Below are positions 59,506 through 64,000 of a DNA stretch of 64,000 bases, one piece after another. The translations under genes and the position numbers were made by a program. Origin of the DNA: Oleiharenicola sp. (GTDB taxonomy: Bacteria; Verrucomicrobiota; Verrucomicrobiia; Opitutales; Opitutaceae); contig JANYDW010000039.1 of NCBI GenBank assembly GCA_025363455.1, positions 1 to 64,000 of the forward strand. The letters are read 5' to 3'. The notes under the pieces are model-generated. The model searched no databases, was not told the DNA's origin, and saw only the letters and a program-made list of their open reading frames with translations. Position 1 is the stretch's first letter; every line of letters begins with the position of its first letter.

Positions 59506-60267
59506 ATGAAACTGATTTCCTGGAACGTCAACGGGGTCCGCGCGGTGCTTAAGAAGGGGTTTCTCGATTACATGGCCAAGGTGGATGCGGACGTCATCTG
59601 CCTGCAGGAGACCAAGGCCCATCCTGGCGATGTGCAGCATGTCGCTTGGGCGGCCGGCTATGAAGCCCATTGGTATTCGGCGGTGAAGAAGGGCTACTCG
59701 GGCACGGTGATCTTCACGCGCGTGACGCCAAAAACCGTGACCTGCGGCATCGGCCTGCCCGGGCATGACGACGAGGGCCGGGTCATCACCGCGGAGTTTG
59801 TCGATTTCTACCTGGTGAATGTTTATCAGCCCAATTCGCAGCGCGGGCTCACCCGGCTGAAATACCGCACGGAGGAATGGGACCCGGCGTTCCGCGGTTT
59901 CCTCAAGAAGCTCCAGAAGAAGGGCAAGCCGGTGGTCTTTTGCGGCGACCTGAATGTGGCGCACACCGAGATTGATCTGACCAATCCGAAGACCAACCGC
60001 CGCAATGCGGGTTTCACCGAGGAGGAACGGGGGAATTTCACCAAGCTGCTCGCCAGCGGCTTCGTGGACACGTTTCGCGAATTCGAAAAAGGGCCGGGTC
60101 ACTATACTTGGTGGAGCCAGATGATGAACTGCCGCGCGCGGAACATCGGGTGGCGAGTCGATTATTTCGTGGCCGCGGAAAAACTGCGCCCGGCGCTGAA
60201 ACGGGCCTGGATCTCGCCCGAGGTGCTGGGCAGCGACCACTGTCCGGTCGGCTTGGAGTTGAAATGA
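59506..60267 (+). CDS. xthA: Exodeoxyribonuclease III
   Basis: An AP endonuclease/3'-5' exonuclease of 253 residues for base-excision repair. All motifs of the Exo III fold appear: ISWNVNGVRA, CLQETKAHP, GTVIFTR, LVNVYQPNSQRG, FCGDLNVAHTEIDL and the final GSDHCPVGLEL with the catalytic Asp-His. Length and start are normal. Its stop overlaps the start of the SET-domain gene (ATGA), so both are expressed together. Confidence 0.95.
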   Translation: MKLISWNVNGVRAVLKKGFLDYMAKVDADVICLQETKAHPGDVQHVAWAAGYEAHWYSAVKKGYSGTVIFTRVTPKTVTCGIGLPGHDDEGRVITAEFVDFYLVNVYQPNSQRGLTRLKYRTEEWDPAFRGFLKKLQKKGKPVVFCGDLNVAHTEIDLTNPKTNRRNAGFTEEERGNFTKLLASGFVDTFREFEKGPGHYTWWSQMMNCRARNIGWRVDYFVAAEKLRPALKRAWISPEVLGSDHCPVGLELK

Positions 60268-60779
60268 GCCGGGCCGGGCCGCGGCCATTGAAGCATGGTA
60301 AATTGCCCGCCTTCGTGCGGCTCGGTCGCTCCGGCTTGCACGGGTTCGGGCTCTTCGCGCGGGACTTCATCCCGCAGGACACCCCGATCATCGAGTATGT
60401 CGGCGAGCGCATCACCAAGGCGGAAGCGCAGCGCCGCGAGGAACGGAGGCTGGCCCGGTTGGCGGCCGGCGGTGACGGTTGCGTTTACATCTTCGAGCTC
60501 AACCGGCGCCAAGACCTCGACGGCCAGGTGCGATGGAATCCGGCGCGGCGAATCAACCACGCCTGCGCGCCCAACTGTGAGTCGCAACAGGGTCGTGGGC
60601 GGATCTGGATTGTCGCCCAACGCGACATCGCCCCGGACGAAGAGCTGACCTACGATTATGGCTTTCCCTATTCCGAATGGCGGGACCATCCCTGCCGTTG
60701 CGGCGCGACGGCATGCGTCGGCTACATCGTCGACACCCGTCAGCGCTGGCGGGTGCGCCGGGCGCTGGCCGGCGGGTAA
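60264..60779 (+). CDS. SET-domain protein
   Basis: A 171-residue protein with a full SET methyltransferase domain. HGFGLFARDFIPQDTPIIEYVGE opens it; RRINHACAPNCE is the NHxCxPNC cofactor motif; EELTYDYGF forms the active-site Tyr motif; CRCGATACVGYI is a post-SET zinc-binding Cys set. Bacterial members methylate lysines of host or own proteins. ATG at 60264 (overlapping the exonuclease stop) is the only in-frame start giving a compact domain. The coupling to xthA is uncommon. Confidence 0.9.
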   Translation: MSRAGPRPLKHGKLPAFVRLGRSGLHGFGLFARDFIPQDTPIIEYVGERITKAEAQRREERRLARLAAGGDGCVYIFELNRRQDLDGQVRWNPARRINHACAPNCESQQGRGRIWIVAQRDIAPDEELTYDYGFPYSEWRDHPCRCGATACVGYIVDTRQRWRVRRALAGG

Positions 60780-60805
60780 ATCCAGTCAGTCTTCGAATAA
60801 AGATT

Positions 60806-61129
60806 TCAGGCCAACTCTCGTTTGCCCGATTTCTGAACGCGTTCAACGCCCAGTGTCAGGGCGCTTTCGATCATGACCCGCACTACGGCATTGCAGCCGT
60901 GAAAACGCAATTTTTTGAGCGTCTCATCACCATGCTGTTCGAACAAGGGAACGATGAGCGCATTGGCAAAAGAGCTGTTGATGTTCCTGACGCCGGTGAA
61001 ATCCAGAACGAGTTCACCGTATGCATGGAAGAACGGCTCGATATGTTTCAAGCGATAGGCGGCAGCCAAGGCTCCTTCTGCGAGGAAGGAGCCGAAGGTG
61101 TCGGCTAGTTTAGGCGCATTGGCCAAGGG
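60806..61129 (-). CDS. STAS-like DUF4325 protein
   Basis: A 107-residue protein with a STAS-like DUF4325 domain: LVLDFTGVRNINSSFANALI (about 38-57) and LRFHGCNAVVRVMIESAL, which forms the usual anti-sigma-antagonist-like fold. TTG at 61129 is chosen as start because GAGAGG lies 8 bases upstream and the domain follows directly; upstream sequence overlaps the preceding gene. It is the last gene of the right-edge operon, 19 bases after the DUF1828-like gene. Members of this family occur in signalling and in defence-type operons. Confidence 0.75.
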   Translation of the reverse strand, partial: PLANAPKLADTFGSFLAEGALAAAYRLKHIEPFFHAYGELVLDFTGVRNINSSFANALIVPLFEQHGDETLKKLRFHGCNAVVRVMIESALTLGVERVQKSGKRELA

Positions 61130-61148
61130 ATGATCCTCTCGTTGAAGA

Positions 61149-61943
61149 CTAAGCTCCGGCCTGATCCAGCACGCGGTTGAGCGACTGGACTTCGTCGTAG
61201 CGGCAGAAAGCATCACAAACTTCATTGCCAATGCGCAGCGAGGTGGCGTCCCAATCCTGATTCTCTGGATTATAGACCATGCCGGTCAGCAACCGGTTGT
61301 TATGTTTGCGCAGGTCATCCCAGCGGAAAGCCCAGCGCTCCATGTAGTCCAGCAGGTTCTCGCGTCGGTTGACGACCTGGACCGCCAGCGTCCGCTTGGC
61401 TTCCACCAGATAATCCACCCGCGTGGACTTCAGCAGATGCCCGGGCAGCTCGGCATTGCGCACCGGCTGCACCTTGCGGGCTTCCAACACCCGGCGCACC
61501 ACCTTGTCGGCCGGATTCTCCTGCAGCGTGGCGGGCTCATGCCGGTAAACCAGATGGGCAATGCTGACGAGGGCTTCGGCAAAAAGCTGCACATCCACCC
61601 CCTGCAGTGGCAGCCGGGCCTCCTTGGAAATCACCGCCCCATCGCTTTTCAATTCGAAGGCTTGGATGCGTTCGTTGAGCAAGTGCGCCGTGTGGGTGGC
61701 GGAGAGCGACATGCCTGTTTCCAGCAGGCCACCCAGGGTTTTGCCCTGGTCAGAGATCCGCACCCAGCCGGGCGTAAGTGGAGTGATCTGCACCGTCACC
61801 TGCCAGCCGTCCGGATACATGAGGGGGAGGGTAAGTGCGACGCCCTCGCGGGTCTTGGCCGCCTGCACCTGTTCACGCCAGAAGGACTGCATGGCTTCAA
61901 TGCAGGCGTCAGGTGTCAGGAATTTATCGGTCAGGGTGTTCAC
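61149..61943 (-). CDS. DUF1828/DUF1829-like protein
   Basis: A 264-residue soluble protein. The region about 40-90 (YPDGWQVTVQITPLTPGWVRISDQGKTLGGL) matches the pattern of DUF1828, and the rest with VEAKRTLAVQVVNRREN is like DUF1829; both families are seen in prophage, toxin-antitoxin and restriction loci. The function is unknown. GTG at 61943 overlaps the upstream stop as GTGA, and the first residues fit. It is in a coupled operon with a restriction/modification gene. Confidence 0.75.
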   Translation of the reverse strand: MNTLTDKFLTPDACIEAMQSFWREQVQAAKTREGVALTLPLMYPDGWQVTVQITPLTPGWVRISDQGKTLGGLLETGMSLSATHTAHLLNERIQAFELKSDGAVISKEARLPLQGVDVQLFAEALVSIAHLVYRHEPATLQENPADKVVRRVLEARKVQPVRNAELPGHLLKSTRVDYLVEAKRTLAVQVVNRRENLLDYMERWAFRWDDLRKHNNRLLTGMVYNPENQDWDATSLRIGNEVCDAFCRYDEVQSLNRVLDQAGA

Positions 61944-62425
61944 AGCAGGCTTTCCTCCAACGGCAGGTTGATATGCCATACTCTGGCGGCAGCCATAAAG
62001 AAAGCCGCCAGATCGGAAGGTTCAAAGTCTTTTATCTGCACGTGCCGGTTTCGGTCGGGGTTGTTTGGTTCCAGGTTCGGATCGATGAGGTTTTGGTGCC
62101 AGCCCTGGGGGATGATCTGCCGGCCGTAAAAACGCTTCTTACCCGTTGCGTGCCAGCCGACTCCCCGGACCCGTTCGTGAGCCAGGATCAGTGCGGCCTC
62201 AAAAGTCTCCGGTGCGTCAAAGATCGGGGCCCGCACATGAAACCGCAGGTCCAACAAGGCGGGGCCCTTGGCCAGTTCCAGCGAAAGATCGAGGCGTCTC
62301 CCGTGATCCCCATAGCTCTCAAAGGGCAGGGGCTGGCCTTGCACCAGCAGCTCCGGCCGCCGCAGCACTTTGGATGCGGCGACAAGATCACGGATGAGGG
62401 AGGTCGTGTAGGGGTAGAACTTCAT
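61940..62425 (-). CDS. Hypothetical protein in modification-gene operon
   Basis: A 161-residue soluble protein of no family that I recognise. It reads MKFYPYTTSLIRDLVAASKV, a middle with DLSLELAKGPALLDLRFHVR and ends PLEESLL. A central strand-rich section and an FYGRQIIPQGWHQNLIDP stretch stand out. The start ATG overlaps the modification-gene stop by 4 bases and its stop overlaps the next GTG, so it is tightly coupled on both sides. It could be a small partner of the nuclease/methylase system, but this is inference. Confidence 0.6.
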   Translation of the reverse strand: MKFYPYTTSLIRDLVAASKVLRRPELLVQGQPLPFESYGDHGRRLDLSLELAKGPALLDLRFHVRAPIFDAPETFEAALILAHERVRGVGWHATGKKRFYGRQIIPQGWHQNLIDPNLEPNNPDRNRHVQIKDFEPSDLAAFFMAAARVWHINLPLEESLL

Positions 62426-64000
62426 GCACTGGCGTCATCACCATCGGCTGCGGCCTTCACGGAGTTAGATTGCGCGACCGGGGCGGTGGCGGTTTCGACG
62501 AGGGCAATTTCCTCGGGAGTAAGGCCGTAGAGCTGATAGACGAGCTGGTCGATTGCCCGGTCGGTGGCGGCGATGTCGCGCTGGAGATGCGTCTGGGCTT
62601 CGGGCGACTTGGCCGCAGCGAGGTCGGCGTGGAGCTTCAGCATCCGCTCGACGTGGGTGACGAGGGTGTCGTGCTGAACGCGGTTGGATTTGGACGAGAG
62701 ATCAAGAGTCCGAATCGGCAACTCGCCGAAATATTGCTTCGTGCAGGTAATCCAGCCTCCTCGAAAGACGTTGCTGAGATTCTTCAATATCCAGAATAGA
62801 AGAGTTGAATTCAGTAGTCCGAGAACAAACTCTGCCTGAAACGGGCAGGTGTCAGCCAGTGCGATGGTGAAACCACCGCTCGCCATGGGGCAGATGTTAG
62901 AGCGATGGGATTCTGGGATGAGCGCGAACATTCCTTTGTTTGCGAGTAGCGGAACAGCAATCTGTGAGGATTCGTGCAGCTTCAGGTTACGCGCCGCACT
63001 ATAGCCATACCACTCACGAAACTGTTTTCGTTTCTGGAGCGCGGGATGTTGCGCTTGAAGATATGCAAATGTTTTCGGGTATTTAGACTGAAGCTCACCG
63101 AGCGAAACTAAGCGCGCGCTGTCACCGCTCAAATCGTAGGGGAAAATCACCCGCCATTCACCGGTGGGAGAAAAGTTATAGCGATTAAAGTCTTGAGCGT
63201 AGAGTGGACTGCGTAGCACTGCTGACTCCAGCTTCGATGCGGCTGCAGTTGTTAAAACGAACACCTCGTCGTCACCCGTGCTACTCCCGCGGCTCATGTC
63301 TGCTGGAAGATCAAGGAGCCGCTTGCTCATTTTGTTCAGTTTTCTGAGTAAAGCGTCCACTGCTTGCCCACCAAGCTTCCAGGGTTCGGCTCCCAATCCA
63401 TCAGAGGTAAGTTCTTGAAACGACAATTTCTCAAGTGCTTTTGCGGAAGCCGCGCTCACCGCGAATCTGAAATTAGATCGTTTGCTTCTCTCAAGGAAAA
63501 GCAGGCATGTGTAGATTGTGGCCTCAAACACTTGGTCAGCGTCGAAATCCACAAGAGTTGCAACGCTCCTTTTCTCGGCAAGAAACCGTCTGACACCGAC
63601 ACCGTAGTCGGTCTTCACGAATTTATTTGGGAGGATGAACCCAAGTCTTCCCGACTTACCAAGAAGTGATAGCCCACGATCCACAAAGTTCACATACAGA
63701 TCGTAGTTTCCTGTCGCAGCGCGGTAGGTCGTGGAGAAGTAGGCGAGTTGCTCTGAAGGAAATCCTTGAATTCGGACATACGGCGGATTGCCGATGACCG
63801 CGTCGAAGCCGCCGCAGGCCATGATCGGCTTGAACTCGTGGGCCCAGTCAAAGGCGTTGATCTTGATCCGGGCCTCGGCGTCGAGGGTGGGCAGGTCGGG
63901 TTGCGAATAAAAATCCGACCCGATGAGGCTGTTGCCGCACTTGATATTGTTCCCGAGGTCGGGGAGCACACGGTGGAAATCGATCTGCTTGCCCCGCAGT
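62422..64000 (-). CDS. Type IIG-like restriction/modification enzyme (5' truncated)
   Basis: The C-terminal part of a large Eco57I-type adenine-N6 methylase/endonuclease. The frame is open to the window edge, so the start and N-terminal half are missing. Visible are the IKCGNSLIGSDF stretch, the catalytic NPPYVRIQGF motif of N6-adenine methylases, FVDRGLSLLGKSGRLGFILPNKF and a target-recognition-like C-terminal domain with GLLNSTLLFWILKNLSNVFRGG. This is the layout of type IIG enzymes, often single genes that need no other subunit. Here it leads a coupled operon with three further genes. Confidence 0.88.
   Translation of the reverse strand, partial: LRGKQIDFHRVLPDLGNNIKCGNSLIGSDFYSQPDLPTLDAEARIKINAFDWAHEFKPIMACGGFDAVIGNPPYVRIQGFPSEQLAYFSTTYRAATGNYDLYVNFVDRGLSLLGKSGRLGFILPNKFVKTDYGVGVRRFLAEKRSVATLVDFDADQVFEATIYTCLLFLERSKRSNFRFAVSAASAKALEKLSFQELTSDGLGAEPWKLGGQAVDALLRKLNKMSKRLLDLPADMSRGSSTGDDEVFVLTTAAASKLESAVLRSPLYAQDFNRYNFSPTGEWRVIFPYDLSGDSARLVSLGELQSKYPKTFAYLQAQHPALQKRKQFREWYGYSAARNLKLHESSQIAVPLLANKGMFALIPESHRSNICPMASGGFTIALADTCPFQAEFVLGLLNSTLLFWILKNLSNVFRGGWITCTKQYFGELPIRTLDLSSKSNRVQHDTLVTHVERMLKLHADLAAAKSPEAQTHLQRDIAATDRAIDQLVYQLYGLTPEEIALVETATAPVAQSNSVKAAADGDDASA

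Noticed and set aside
1-64000. tRNA or rRNA genes
   Set aside because: I looked for cloverleaf-like and conserved rRNA stretches by eye and saw none; a covariance-model scan would be decisive.

Overview
The window is GC-rich, gene-dense bacterial chromosome. A DUF1800/DUF1501 gene pair, a long degenerate-repeat alpha-helical protein, a large TonB receptor and many intergenic palindromes suggest Verrucomicrobia, most likely an Opitutaceae relative (Opitutus-like). This is inference from gene families; there is no rRNA in the window to confirm it. I recognised no tRNA, rRNA, CRISPR array or complete insertion sequence. Clear Shine-Dalgarno sequences are rare, so many starts rest on homology or gene overlap.

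Layout. 1-1.1 kb: 3' part of a nickel/cobalt exporter. 1.1-8.0 kb (minus): a galactofuranose/exopolysaccharide operon, made of a frameshifted glycosyltransferase, UDP-galactopyranose mutase, a GH2 glycosidase and a GH1-like protein with a shortened tail. 8.5-11 kb: small hypothetical, stress-type SDR, YihY membrane protein. 11-13.5 kb (minus): Ku plus a LigD-like polymerase/phosphoesterase without a ligase domain (end joining). 13.6-18.3 kb (minus): a four-gene MacAB/Dev-like ABC export system. 18.6-22.1 kb (plus): DUF1800 and DUF1501 secreted pair. 22.3-28.3 kb (plus): MFS transporter, hypothetical, galactokinase, CstA peptide transporter, phosphodiesterase. 28.3-33.8 kb: prepilin plus partner, YgjP-like metalloprotease, a tight cyclophilin-Mrr-FKBP operon, PpnP. 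33.9-38.6 kb: repeat solenoid protein, hydroxyisobutyrate-dehydrogenase-like enzyme, AEC transporter. 38.9-44.9 kb (minus): a 1692-residue repetitive coiled-coil LysM protein and a sterol-desaturase-like enzyme. 44.9-47 kb: MazEF-type toxin-antitoxin and glycerol kinase. 47.1-52 kb (plus): MarR regulator with a tripartite RND efflux pump. 52-55 kb: TonB receptor and acid phosphatase. 55-60.8 kb: EamA and MATE transporters, DUF167, a PLP enzyme, exonuclease III and a SET-domain protein. 60.8-64 kb (minus): a translationally coupled operon starting with a type IIG-like modification/restriction gene (cut by the window end), then an unknown protein, a DUF1828/1829-like protein and a DUF4325 STAS-like protein, probably a defence module.

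The intergenic space is unusually rich in imperfect and perfect inverted repeats of at least eight sequence types. Some are repeated inside the window, one contains a gene's start codon and another contains a stop codon. The candidates most worth following are the giant LysM repeat protein, the solenoid protein, the cyclophilin-Mrr-FKBP operon and the modification-methylase operon at the right edge.
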